This document shows, one piece after another, positions 8,965 through 16,723 of a DNA stretch of 64,000 nt. A program made the translations under genes and the position numbers. The DNA comes from Arenibacter hampyeongensis (GTDB taxonomy: Bacteria > Bacteroidota > Bacteroidia > Flavobacteriales > Flavobacteriaceae). The stretch lies in assembly GCF_002909255.1 (NCBI RefSeq), contig NZ_PIOB01000007.1, positions 124,001 to 188,000 on the forward strand, written 5' to 3'. The notes below the pieces were generated by a model. That model was not told where the DNA came from and made no database searches. It worked only from the letters and a program-made list of their open reading frames with translations. Within the stretch, counting starts at the first letter, position 1, and every line of letters starts with the position of its first letter.

Positions 8965-10002
8965 TTATTTTATGGCGATGGCTGCACTTGTAGGCCCTTT
9001 CAATGGCATTATTGAAGTTGATTTAAATCCTGCCTCAATTGCCATTTTGCTAAAATCGGAAGCAGAGAAGTCATAACCTTCAGCCGTCTCTATAAGCATG
9101 TTCAAGGACATTAAAAGTCCAAAGGCATTTTTACTCCTGTCGTTGTCTATAATATTTTCTATTACAACAAAAGCGCCTCCTTTAGGTAGGGCGTCGTATG
9201 CCTTTTTGATAAGCATCTTTTTATCCTTGGTGCCCCAGTCATGTAAGATGTTGCCCATTGTGATCACATCCGATTTCGGAAAATCATCGGTAAAGAAATC
9301 CCCTGAAATAATTTTCACCTTATCCTTTAAACCCATATTTAGTACATTTTCCTTTGCAATTGGCTCAACTTGGGGCAGATCCATGGATGAACATTGCATA
9401 TGTTTACTGTTCATGGAAACGTGAGCCGCCAAAAATCCTCCCGCCCCACCAATATCGCACAGGGTTTTGTATTTCGAAAAATCAAATACTTTGGCAAATT
9501 CCATAAAATTCCCCATTTGTACGCCGGCCATAGCTCCAACAAATTCCCGAAGTTTTTTTGGATCTGCATAAACCGCTTCAAAAATAGGTTCCCCACCATT
9601 TTTGGTTTCGTTTTGAGGCAGCCCCGTTTTTAGTCCATCCTCCAAATCGTTCCAAAAAGGGTACAAACGGTTGTTGCACATTTCCAAAATCCCACCTATA
9701 TAGCTAGGTTTGTTCTTGTCCAGAAAGAAATCCGAATCTTCCGCATTGCTGTAAACAGCACTTTCCTTTATTCCTTTTCTTTTTAAAAAGCCCATGGCTA
9801 CCAAAGCATCCAAAAAATCATATAGGCTTCGTGAGTGGAGACTAAGTCTGGTTTGAATTTCATTGCCTGATAATTCCCGTTTGGCCAGAATGGTAAAAAG
9901 TTCCATGTTTACTGCCGTTAGTAAGGTTTTGGTTCCGAAAAATCCGGTACCGACCTGCATAATTTTTGAAGGGTCCAATGTTATTTTTTCTGCTGTTTCC
10001 AT
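8965..10002 (-). CDS. SAM-dependent methyltransferase, second of pair
   Basis: The 345-residue protein has the same two-domain layout as its neighbour: an N-terminal winged helix ('FTILAKRELSGNEIQTRL') and a C-terminal Rossmann domain with 'LCDIGGAGGFLAAHV', 'SMDLPQVEPIA' and 'GNILHDWGTKDKKM'. The HDW motif keeps the catalytic His. The loop reads GGAGG rather than the GGGxG of the neighbour. It sits 12 bp after the thioesterase stop. Two different O-methyltransferases beside an SDR and a hotdog thioesterase suggest tailoring of a small molecule. A role on a polyketide-like or phenolic compound is inferred from family, not shown by sequence. Confidence 0.9.
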   Translation of the reverse strand: METAEKITLDPSKIMQVGTGFFGTKTLLTAVNMELFTILAKRELSGNEIQTRLSLHSRSLYDFLDALVAMGFLKRKGIKESAVYSNAEDSDFFLDKNKPSYIGGILEMCNNRLYPFWNDLEDGLKTGLPQNETKNGGEPIFEAVYADPKKLREFVGAMAGVQMGNFMEFAKVFDFSKYKTLCDIGGAGGFLAAHVSMNSKHMQCSSMDLPQVEPIAKENVLNMGLKDKVKIISGDFFTDDFPKSDVITMGNILHDWGTKDKKMLIKKAYDALPKGGAFVVIENIIDNDRSKNAFGLLMSLNMLIETAEGYDFSASDFSKMAIEAGFKSTSIMPLKGPTSAAIAIK

Positions 10003-10014
10003 GTTACAAAGTAT

Positions 10015-10560
10015 TTAGATTAATATGTCAGTTGTATTTTTTAAAAGTTGGTAATCATTACTAAATATGTCATGTATTTCTGCTGAAATTTTCATTTCAT
10101 TAATTTTAACACCACAATTTTTAAATATCATTTCTAAATCCTGTGCCTTTTTGTCTTTCCAAAATGCGGCTTTTGTATAGCCAATGGCACATACTTGGTT
10201 ATTTTGTTCAAAAACTTGACTGTGATATACCCATTTGTCATCCCATCCTTCCAGGATAAGGGTGATCTTGAAAGTTGACCACATTTTTAAAGGTCTTTTG
10301 TAGATGATTTTTTGAGACCCTAAAACGGCATACATCCCTTTTTTTACGGTATTCTCAAATAGTTTTGACCGAAACATTTTTTCAAAGCGGATGAAGTCCA
10401 TATAATATGCGTATTTGGCATTGGACATATATCTAAAAGTGTCGCAATCCAAAATACTTACCCTTCGTTTTCTAGCTTGATTCGAGGTTAGATCAACTTC
10501 CTTCCAAAATAATTTTGAGCAAATAAAAATATAAAAAAGATGTATCCAATAATAGACCAT
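10015..10560 (-). CDS. THEM6-like hotdog-fold acyl-CoA thioesterase
   Basis: The 181-residue protein resembles animal THEM6 and its bacterial relatives (4HBT-like hotdog fold). It has a hydrophobic N-terminal stretch ('YYWIHLFYIFICSKLFW') followed by 'RRVSILDCDTFRYMSNAKY', which matches the family block holding the conserved Asp and Asn. 'KRPLKMWSTFKITLILEGWD' is the second block. The fold suggests hydrolysis or binding of an acyl thioester. The N-terminal stretch may anchor it to the membrane. It is 18 bp after the SDR and 12 bp before a methyltransferase, all on the same strand. The product of the acyl-CoA synthetase in this block is a plausible substrate (inference). Confidence 0.75.
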   Translation of the reverse strand: MVYYWIHLFYIFICSKLFWKEVDLTSNQARKRRVSILDCDTFRYMSNAKYAYYMDFIRFEKMFRSKLFENTVKKGMYAVLGSQKIIYKRPLKMWSTFKITLILEGWDDKWVYHSQVFEQNNQVCAIGYTKAAFWKDKKAQDLEMIFKNCGVKINEMKISAEIHDIFSNDYQLLKNTTDILI

Positions 10561-10578
10561 AGTTGTGCAACTCGTGGA

Positions 10579-11457
10579 TTAGTGAATTGATTTTGATTTG
10601 TCATGTCGGGCATTCAAACCAAAGGTGTTTTCCACCGCATTGTACCAATCAGAATCGTTGGCGGCATTCCAGTCAATCCATTCCTCATCGGACATTGTTG
10701 TTCGCCACTCCAAAAATGGCTGTGCATCTGGACCTATGGGATGGCGCAATTGCCAGGATCCTCTTTCCGCGATTTCCAGAATTTTATCGGCGACCAATGA
10801 CGGATGTGTAGGATTTTCCAACGATGCTGCAAACAAACCTGCAAAACGTTTGGAATGTGGATAAATAGAAGTGTCACCGATACTGATATTTTTGGCCATT
10901 TGAGTATTGATAATTCCCGGTTCAACAATGGCAACCCTTATATTAAATGGTTTTACTTCGCCTGCCAAGGCTTCACTCAATGCCTCCAGGGCAAATTTGC
11001 TGGCTGCGTAGGCCCCTAATGGGCTATTTGCAATCTTCCCTGCCACCGAAGCAACATTAATAATAGTACCTTTTCTATTTTTTCGCATTTGTGGCAGTAC
11101 AGATTTGACGCATCTAATCACCCCAAAATAATTGGTTTCCATTATGGCTTTAAAATCTTCCATACCCAGTTCTTCGATGGAACCATGTCGCTCAATTCCT
11201 GCATTGTTCACCAGGATATCTATGTTGCTATTCTTATTAAGAATATCCGTAATACATTGTTTAACAGATGCATCGGAATCGACATCCATTTTAGAAATGA
11301 TAATTTCCAATGATTCGTCCTTTATGAATTGTCTTAAGGCTATATCGTTTTCTGGATTTCGCATGGTCGCGAATACTTTATAACCGGCCCGTCCGAACGC
11401 GAGGGCGGTTTCACGGCCAATGCCCTTACTAGTTCCTGTTATTAGTACTGTTTTCAT
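10579..11457 (-). CDS. Short-chain dehydrogenase/reductase (SDR)
   Basis: This is a classical SDR of 292 residues. The start is set at the ATG at 11457 because GGAG lies 9 bp upstream of it and the protein then begins 'MKTVLITGTSKGIGRE', the normal Rossmann start; an in-frame TTG five codons earlier is less likely. Motifs are TGTSKGIG (cofactor), 'LVNNAGIERHG' and the catalytic 'YAASK' after 'NVASVAGKI'. The C-terminus is longer than in 250-residue SDRs. It would oxidise an alcohol or reduce a ketone with NAD(P)(H). It is the first intact gene of the tight run SDR-thioesterase-two methyltransferases, and a gene remnant lies immediately upstream. Confidence 0.92.
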   Translation of the reverse strand: MKTVLITGTSKGIGRETALAFGRAGYKVFATMRNPENDIALRQFIKDESLEIIISKMDVDSDASVKQCITDILNKNSNIDILVNNAGIERHGSIEELGMEDFKAIMETNYFGVIRCVKSVLPQMRKNRKGTIINVASVAGKIANSPLGAYAASKFALEALSEALAGEVKPFNIRVAIVEPGIINTQMAKNISIGDTSIYPHSKRFAGLFAASLENPTHPSLVADKILEIAERGSWQLRHPIGPDAQPFLEWRTTMSDEEWIDWNAANDSDWYNAVENTFGLNARHDKSKSIH

Positions 11458-11474
11458 AATATATCGCTCCAAAT

Positions 11475-11672
11475 TTATAAGATTAGCTGCATTGAAATAA
11501 TAATAGGTTCCAATACGGTATGTTTATTTTTAATGGACTTGTACTTGGGGTCATTGATAATGGCTCCAGGCTTATCCATGTCCGCTTCCTCAAAAACTAA
11601 AACCACGGAATTAGGGTCATTTGTGTCTTGAAAAGTCCTAAAAAGGTATTCGGCTTTTTCAAGGCCATTATT
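11475..11672 (-). pseudogene. C-terminal remnant of a ferredoxin-like/DUF3764-type protein
   Basis: Reading the minus strand, an open frame of about 65 codons without a usable start begins beside the stop codon of the SnoaL gene and ends at a TAA at 11475. The encoded text ('AEYLFRTFQDTNDPNSVVLV' and then 'FEEADMDKPGAIINDPKYKS') has the composition and spacing of the C-terminal half of small dimeric alpha/beta-barrel proteins, where 'DPNEVVVLFE..D' followed by a helix is usual. The N-terminal half is missing: the frame is closed by TGA just upstream. A deletion that joined the SnoaL gene to the tail of a neighbour would explain this. It could instead be expressed by termination-reinitiation, but no ATG fits. 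Confidence 0.5.
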
Positions 11673-12138
11673 TCAAGGATTTTATCGAAGGATCGGCGCT
11701 GGCAAAATCGACTACATTTTTCCAAGTGCCATCCTCATGCTTTTTCCAAATGGTTACCACTTTATTGTAGAAGTGCATTTTGTTTCCCAAGGAATCGTTC
11801 ATACTAACTCTAAGGTTCTCGATCAAATAGCCCAAATCCCCACTTTTGGAAACGAAGGCTTCCTGGGGTTCCCAATCTATCTCAAAACCGGGGAGTTGGG
11901 AATCTCGCTCCAGCATCTTGGAAATTTCCGAGGTTCCTCTTAGAACCGGTTCATTGGGAGCTTTAAAAAGTGCATCCTCTGCCCAATAGCCCAAATATTC
12001 CTCATTGGACTCTGATTTGGCCCATTGACGGCTTAATTCCATAAGTTTTTCACCTTCCGCATTCTGATCTATTAGGGTCTGTTGGTTACAGCCTGATATA
12101 ATAAAAAGCAATACTGCTGTGATACTTAATTTTTTCAT
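11668..12138 (-). CDS. SnoaL/DUF4440-like lipoprotein
   Basis: The start is placed at the ATG at 12138, giving 156 residues and a proper lipoprotein signal ('ITAVLLFIISGCNQQ'). The longer open frame upstream lacks coding character. The rest is an NTF2-like domain of the DUF4440/SnoaL type: an N-terminal helix with 'LMELSRQWAKSESNEEYLGY', then 'WAEDALFKAPNEPVLRG', and a final beta sheet. Family members bind or isomerise small hydrophobic ligands; many have no known reaction. It is one of three exported NTF2-fold genes in this block. Its stop overlaps the remnant described at 11475-11672. Confidence 0.8.
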   Translation of the reverse strand: MKKLSITAVLLFIISGCNQQTLIDQNAEGEKLMELSRQWAKSESNEEYLGYWAEDALFKAPNEPVLRGTSEISKMLERDSQLPGFEIDWEPQEAFVSKSGDLGYLIENLRVSMNDSLGNKMHFYNKVVTIWKKHEDGTWKNVVDFASADPSIKSLK

Positions 12139-12395
12139 GATAAAATTTCTTAAATAATTAATTAAGGACTCATCTTGAGTTCTAATTGCAATTGTTACTT
12201 TATGGGCGAACCCAAGACAGGATTGCATTATAAGAGCCAGGGCTGGGTATTAAAACAAATGCCCTGATACCGGCCAATCTCTGACCCCTAGAAGGTACTA
12301 CCTGCTTAGGGTGTGCCAAAAGCAACATTTTTTTTCTTTGATGAATCTTTGGCTATAGTCCATTTAGGATTCATAATATCCTATGGTACCATGGA
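12139..12395. other. Intergenic gap with no recognised gene
   Basis: This 257-bp stretch separates the SnoaL lipoprotein from the dioxygenase gene, both on the minus strand. I see no convincing coding frame. A near-palindrome around GGTACC at 12384-12389 is followed on the plus strand by eight T. It probably carries the promoter of the SnoaL lipoprotein gene, but no clear element was found. Confidence 0.4.
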
Positions 12396-13292
12396 TTATT
12401 TTTTTTCTTTAGTTAGTACTTGAATCTGTTTTTTTCCATTATGGTTTAATTGGGAAATGGTCAATTTAGTGGTGTTTAAGGATAAAATTTCAAAATGATA
12501 GCTCAATTTAAGTTCAGGGTCAACACCAGGAAGGGTAAAGGTATTGTCCCCTATATAATTAAAATTGACCCCGAAAAGTTCGTTTTTTCTCCAGAGGGAA
12601 TTGTCCTTATTGAAGAAGACCATTTTTGTAATATTATTATTGTCGGTATAAACTCCAGCCAATTTATCAATGGCAGCGGATTCCGGGCTCAAGTTTTGGG
12701 ACATATTTACATCAAACAAAACTTTTTTGCCACCATTGGTCAATTGTTCAACACTCAAGATCCTTTTTTTGGCAGATGGGGATGAAGAAGATTCGTCTTT
12801 GTCTAAATAGTCATCACCAACAAAATAGAGTTGCGTTACCATGGGCTGATAGCCGGCGGCCGATATCATCAAATGAAAATGTGCTGGCCGAATGGTTCCC
12901 TCACCTACGTCATATGGAACCGGTAGAATTGTATTGAAGGAATATTTGCCATTTAAATCCGAATAGGTAGTTCCACGATAACGATAATCTTGGGATGCGT
13001 TATCGTAAACTCCCTGTGCATCGCAATGCCATAGTTCTATTTTGGCTTTGTGGTATGGGGTGGTACAGTCGTTGTGATTTATTTTTCCGACTAGTTCAAT
13101 AGACTCTCCCAATTCACCCATGATAGATAGATTATTGCGCAATGGACTATTGGGTCTATAAAATGGCCCCAATATATCGGTTGTAGTTTCACAATCCCCA
13201 ACATAACTGTAACCATCAAATCGAATGAAACCTGAGGTACTTATTGCAATTGCACACAAAGCCACATTACTAACAAAAGTTCTTCTTTCCAT
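12396..13292 (-). CDS. Exported intradiol ring-cleavage dioxygenase-like protein
   Basis: The 298-residue protein starts 'MERRTFVSNVALCAIAIS', a Tat-like or Sec signal with paired Arg. Residues ~30-180 match the catalytic domain of intradiol dioxygenases (protocatechuate/catechol type): 'TTDILGPFYRPNSPLRN', then 'WHCDAQGVYDNASQDYRYRG' with the two Tyr, and 'GTIRPAHFHLMIS' with the two His that bind non-haem Fe(III). All four ligands are visible. The C-terminal ~110 residues form an extra beta-rich domain of unknown type. Known enzymes open catechol rings using O2; exported relatives are less well studied. Placed among exported SnoaL and ferredoxin-like proteins, it may act on an aromatic outside the cytoplasm (inference). 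Confidence 0.85.
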   Translation of the reverse strand: MERRTFVSNVALCAIAISTSGFIRFDGYSYVGDCETTTDILGPFYRPNSPLRNNLSIMGELGESIELVGKINHNDCTTPYHKAKIELWHCDAQGVYDNASQDYRYRGTTYSDLNGKYSFNTILPVPYDVGEGTIRPAHFHLMISAAGYQPMVTQLYFVGDDYLDKDESSSSPSAKKRILSVEQLTNGGKKVLFDVNMSQNLSPESAAIDKLAGVYTDNNNITKMVFFNKDNSLWRKNELFGVNFNYIGDNTFTLPGVDPELKLSYHFEILSLNTTKLTISQLNHNGKKQIQVLTKEKK

Positions 13293-13365
13293 TTATGTAA
13301 TTGATTTAAAATTATTGTGCTTTTATTTGTTATGATAAATTACAATTAGAATAGGTTAATGTTTC

Positions 13366-14286
13366 TTACTTAAGACTAGGCATTGTGTAGCCCAACTGTT
13401 CATATACAACAAGATTGTCATAAAATGCGTCTTCCCGAACTGCTGTTCCTTTAGCGTCGAACAGCCAGACACTAAATCCGTGGGTTTCAATTTTTTTATT
13501 GGTAGGTGTATTTCCCATAAATTCTCCCTTGTTGGTACCCGTACATGTCCAGTTTAGATAGGCCTTATTGCCATCAATTACCGTTTTGTCCAAGCTTACT
13601 TTAAAGTCAGGAAAAGCCCCGTGATAGACATCCATAAAATCTCCATAATCGGATTGTTTTTTTGCAATAGTAGCTCCGTTGGCTGTCCTTATAATATTTT
13701 TGGCCAAATTGGCATACATCAATTCCTTATCGTTGGTGTTCCAAGCTTTGGTAACATTGCCTATAGTAGCCTGAATAACCTTTTCATCTGCGGACATGCT
13801 ATTTTTCATTTCCATTTCTTGGAGGGCAAGAACCACTTCTGTGGGATCCCACATTCCAACTTCACGAACAATTTTACCATCTGCGAAACGATATGTTAAG
13901 TGTATGGGAATCTTGACCACTTGACCATTTCCGGCAAGTGTACCTTGCCAGTCCAACCAACAATTTACCCATGTTTCTCCATCATCGGTGAGCACCATTT
14001 CCAATTCTTGGTCCTTATCAAGGAAACTTCTATTTGAGTAGGCCAAATCCCTTTCTTTGTGATAGGTAATAACCTCATCAGGTGTTAAAGGGGTATCCTT
14101 GCTATTGTAATATGTCTTGGAGGTATCTGCATAGATACTGGTGTCATAGGTTTTATTATTGTAATTACCGATCAATTTCTTGACGGTATTAATTTCAGGA
14201 GAACTTTGAGTATACCGTTGTGGAGCCTTTTCTTGACAGGCCGTTATAAAAGCCATAGCCAGCCCAATAATTAGTATTTTTCTCAT
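13366..14286 (-). CDS. Lipoprotein with two SnoaL/NTF2-like domains
   Basis: The 306-residue product has a lipobox ('AMAFITACQEK', Cys17) and two NTF2-like domains in tandem (~25-160 and ~175-306). The second half, with 'NKAYLNWTCTGTNKGEF', then 'KKIETHGFSVWLFD' and 'REDAFYDNLVVYEQLGY', aligns by eye with the single domain of the gene at 17554 ('GYVNWVFNGTHTGQF', 'NGFSHLYF', 'QEDIFYNELEFLQQLGY'). Proteins with this pattern are called ester cyclase or SnoaL-like; polyketide cyclases such as SnoaL close a ring by aldol chemistry. Most bacterial exported forms are uncharacterised. A hairpin lies just upstream of its start. Confidence 0.83.
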   Translation of the reverse strand: MRKILIIGLAMAFITACQEKAPQRYTQSSPEINTVKKLIGNYNNKTYDTSIYADTSKTYYNSKDTPLTPDEVITYHKERDLAYSNRSFLDKDQELEMVLTDDGETWVNCWLDWQGTLAGNGQVVKIPIHLTYRFADGKIVREVGMWDPTEVVLALQEMEMKNSMSADEKVIQATIGNVTKAWNTNDKELMYANLAKNIIRTANGATIAKKQSDYGDFMDVYHGAFPDFKVSLDKTVIDGNKAYLNWTCTGTNKGEFMGNTPTNKKIETHGFSVWLFDAKGTAVREDAFYDNLVVYEQLGYTMPSLK

Positions 14287-14310
14287 GATGCTTTTGTTTT
14301 ATTTGATTGT

Positions 14311-14339
14311 ACCTAACGGAATTATATTTCCCGTTAGGT
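14311..14339 (-). terminator. Hairpin between two exported-protein genes
   Basis: A 9-bp perfect stem (14311-14319 with 14331-14339, ACCTAACGG/CCGTTAGGT) with an 11-base loop lies between the stop of the 144-residue gene and the start of the double-SnoaL gene. No T-run follows on the minus strand, so it may be a processing or attenuation hairpin rather than a true terminator. Confidence 0.4.
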
Positions 14340-14345
14340 TTAGTA

Positions 14346-14780
14346 CTATTTTTTGGTTAATTCCGGAATTTCTTGATATATCTCGTCAGAATGGGTTACC
14401 ACGTACTTGTTCCACGATTTCATAAAGGCCATGCGCTCTTCTTCCTTGGGCCACGCAGTTTTCATCAATTCATTCTGCTTATTGGATGCGGCATCTATAT
14501 CGTTCCAATTGGCATACTCACTAATAACAACCAAATCCCGTAAGTCGGCACCCGATATATGGTGGAACACTTTTTCACTGATAACCTTATCGTTTTTGAA
14601 GGTTATTTTTTCAGAAAATTCCTTTAAATGGGCATTGAGCTCTGCCCTGGATCCATTTTCTGGTATACTAAGCGTCCAGGTGGTTACTGTATAATAATGT
14701 CCCTCCTGTGCAGATGCAGAAGTTGGGATAAATAGGGCAATAACGATTAGGGCTCCGATAATTGATTTCATTGTTTTCAT
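14346..14780 (-). CDS. Small exported protein, probable dimeric alpha/beta-barrel fold
   Basis: The product has 144 residues with a clear signal peptide ('IGALIVIALFIPTSASAQEG'). A second Met at codon 4 is an equally good start. The mature part begins 'HYYTVTTWTLSIPENGSRAE', a beta strand followed by a helix ('LNAHLKEFSEK'), and later 'DLVVISEYANWNDIDAA' and a C-terminal helix. This order fits the ferredoxin-like fold of ABM/NIPSNAP-type proteins, which includes cyclases and monooxygenases. I cannot name a family. It is one of a set of exported proteins with the same kind of fold on this strand. Confidence 0.75.
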   Translation of the reverse strand: MKTMKSIIGALIVIALFIPTSASAQEGHYYTVTTWTLSIPENGSRAELNAHLKEFSEKITFKNDKVISEKVFHHISGADLRDLVVISEYANWNDIDAASNKQNELMKTAWPKEEERMAFMKSWNKYVVTHSDEIYQEIPELTKK

Positions 14781-14943
14781 AATTCTAGAGTTTTTGTTGT
14801 TTATTGAATTCTTTTTTTGGTCTAATTGGATACTTATTTTGACGTAGTTAGAAAATTGGAAGTGAATTTTTCGTTGAAATTAAATTGACCTCATTTTAAC
14901 TTTTTACAAGTAAGGCTTACAAGCCTATTTGGGAATGATGCCA

Positions 14944-15747
14944 TTACTCCGGCGGAGCTACTACTTTTACAATCCGGTAGACATAACTGATTCTCTGATC
15001 AATTTCCAGATTCCCAATCTCGGTAAGACCGTCTGTTGGAAATACCGCATTCTGATCCCAGGTGGGATCTAATGCTTCCTTTAAGCTGGAATAAAGGTCA
15101 AAAGAAATTGTATTAGCCTGCATTTTGGGACCGGAGGGGGACAGTATCCTTGCATTTCCCCAGGCCTTCTGTTTCGTTTTACCACTATTCATTGCAGATT
15201 GAATAAAAGGACCCCAATGCTTTTCTTCCAGTGCGATTAAATTCCCTGGGTTAGAGGCATTGTGATAAATTATTTTAACAAAATTATAATCGTTCTCCGG
15301 AATGGCATTACTGGCCTTTACCCATACCGCGGGCTTAACAAATATGGTGTTGATCACTTTACTCATAGAAAAAGTATCCATTTGATCCATCGGAACATTG
15401 GGCCAAACTCCAGATGGATCCCAGATACTCTCCATTGCGTCAATATCCTTATAGGTGTTGATAAATAGGATATTGGGGGAGTTGGGCTCGTCAAAACCAC
15501 CCACTTTCTGCAACAACCCCCAAAAAATTAGATTCCCTTTGGTTAAGGCATTTTCAGCCACTTTGCTCCAATATTTGGTTTCCCTGGAAATGAATTCCTC
15601 CATTTGATCGGGTGCTACCTGTCTATACTGATATATACTTATGCCCTTGTTCCCATCATCTTGGGCATTCAGTTTAAAACTGAAAAGAAAAACAAAGATC
15701 AGCAGTACTTTTACTAATTTAACCATGCAATGAATTGTTGTTTTCAT
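14944..15747 (-). CDS. Exported two-repeat ferredoxin-like protein, homologue of gene at 21183
   Basis: The 267-residue protein has a signal peptide ending at 'FSFKLNAQD'; a Met at codon 8 is an alternative start. It shows two similar halves, each with strand-helix-strand patterns. By eye it aligns with the 264-residue protein at 21183: 'YQYRQVAPDQMEEFI' against 'FEFMQVDNEQEMEYN', and 'WGNARILSPSGPKMQANTIS' against 'WGLVRFISPIGSDTYASHMT'. So this is a real family even though its activity is unknown. The two homologues flank the sensor kinase on opposite strands, which suggests co-regulation. A ligand-binding or cyclase-like role outside the cytoplasm is inference. Confidence 0.8.
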   Translation of the reverse strand: MKTTIHCMVKLVKVLLIFVFLFSFKLNAQDDGNKGISIYQYRQVAPDQMEEFISRETKYWSKVAENALTKGNLIFWGLLQKVGGFDEPNSPNILFINTYKDIDAMESIWDPSGVWPNVPMDQMDTFSMSKVINTIFVKPAVWVKASNAIPENDYNFVKIIYHNASNPGNLIALEEKHWGPFIQSAMNSGKTKQKAWGNARILSPSGPKMQANTISFDLYSSLKEALDPTWDQNAVFPTDGLTEIGNLEIDQRISYVYRIVKVVAPPE

Positions 15748-15914
15748 TATGTTCGATTTAGTTGTTACTTTTTTTTTGTTTAAAAAACAGGCATGAAGGT
15801 TATAGCAATGGTTTGGTATATTTTCTTTTAAAAAGTGCTAATTCAAATTGAAAATTTCAAATTACTTTTTACCCTAAGGGTTCTTTGAAACCTAGTGCAT
15901 ACCTGTTTGTGAAT

Positions 15915-16682
15915 TTAATTTGATGGCGTATATGCAAGGTCAGGATGCATTTCACCAGACTCTGTTTCGTATTTTAGTACATAACCAAAGAGTTCACCGA
16001 AAAGTTTTTTTCCTTCTTCGCCCAATAATGCATCATTTTCTTTGGATTTTTTAGCGTAGTCCTCGGCGTCTACTGCCGAAATTACAGCGAGATAGTAATC
16101 GCCCATACTTCCAAATCCATTGTGATAAATTCGATAATATTCTTTGGATCCTTTTTTTGTGTATAATGCTTTTAGCTCCTTAAGTTTACCCTTTAGATTC
16201 TGAATATTGCTTGGTGTAACGTTTAGAAAATGCCATTTTCTATAGTTTTGACCCTCGGTAGTAGTACTGATGCCTTCGGGCATATATGTAAGTTCTTTAT
16301 TCAGATAAATAATATAATCGCCATGCTTGTCGTAACATTCGTTATACCTTTTAAATAGTTCTTTGAAGGCTTCTTCTCCCATTTTTTCTGCCAATGGTGC
16401 CATTACGTTCTTGTCCAGATCCGCCATATTCTCAATGGGTGAAATATTAAAATACCTACCTGTAGAGGTTGAGGCTACTTGCCAGCTAGCACCTTCAAGC
16501 TTATGTTTTTTACATGCTTCCATAAAATCCTTGGATACCTCGTTGTATTTTTGAATCATGGAAGGTTTAACCTGGTCTTCGTGGATATAATAGGCTTGAT
16601 TTTTCTCCGCTTGGGCCAATGCCAGGCAAGGAGCCAACAGTACCAATAATACAATAACAAATAATTGATTTAAGCTTTTCAT
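15915..16682 (-). CDS. Exported protein, tandem paralogue A (255 aa)
   Basis: The protein has a signal peptide ending 'LAPCLALAQAEK'. It is a clear paralogue of the next gene upstream, of identical length. Shared landmarks are 'AYYIHEDQVKPSM' near residue 30, 'YNECYDKHGDYIIYLNKELT' in the middle, 'YMPEGISTTTEGQNYRKWHF', 'YYRIYHNGFGSMGDYYLAVI' and a C-terminal 'MHPDLAYTP'. The two halves both look like strand-helix-helix-strand units, consistent with a duplicated ferredoxin-like fold. Conserved aromatic residues (Y/W/H-rich 'HEDxVKPSM', 'YRKxH') could line a ligand pocket. Function unknown. The gene lies 41 bp after its paralogue and is probably co-transcribed. Confidence 0.82.
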   Translation of the reverse strand: MKSLNQLFVIVLLVLLAPCLALAQAEKNQAYYIHEDQVKPSMIQKYNEVSKDFMEACKKHKLEGASWQVASTSTGRYFNISPIENMADLDKNVMAPLAEKMGEEAFKELFKRYNECYDKHGDYIIYLNKELTYMPEGISTTTEGQNYRKWHFLNVTPSNIQNLKGKLKELKALYTKKGSKEYYRIYHNGFGSMGDYYLAVISAVDAEDYAKKSKENDALLGEEGKKLFGELFGYVLKYETESGEMHPDLAYTPSN

Positions 16683-16723
16683 AATTTTAAAGTTTTAGTT
16701 TATAATGTTGATTTTAATATTCC

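Noticed and set aside
9098-11383. Several plus-strand open frames of 70-110 codons opposite the methyltransferase and SDR genes
   Set aside because: They mirror strongly coding minus-strand genes and encode no recognisable domain.
5143-11457. Flexirubin or aryl-polyene biosynthesis cluster
   Set aside because: No ketosynthase, carrier protein or dehydratase is present, so only a tailoring or catabolic role can be argued.
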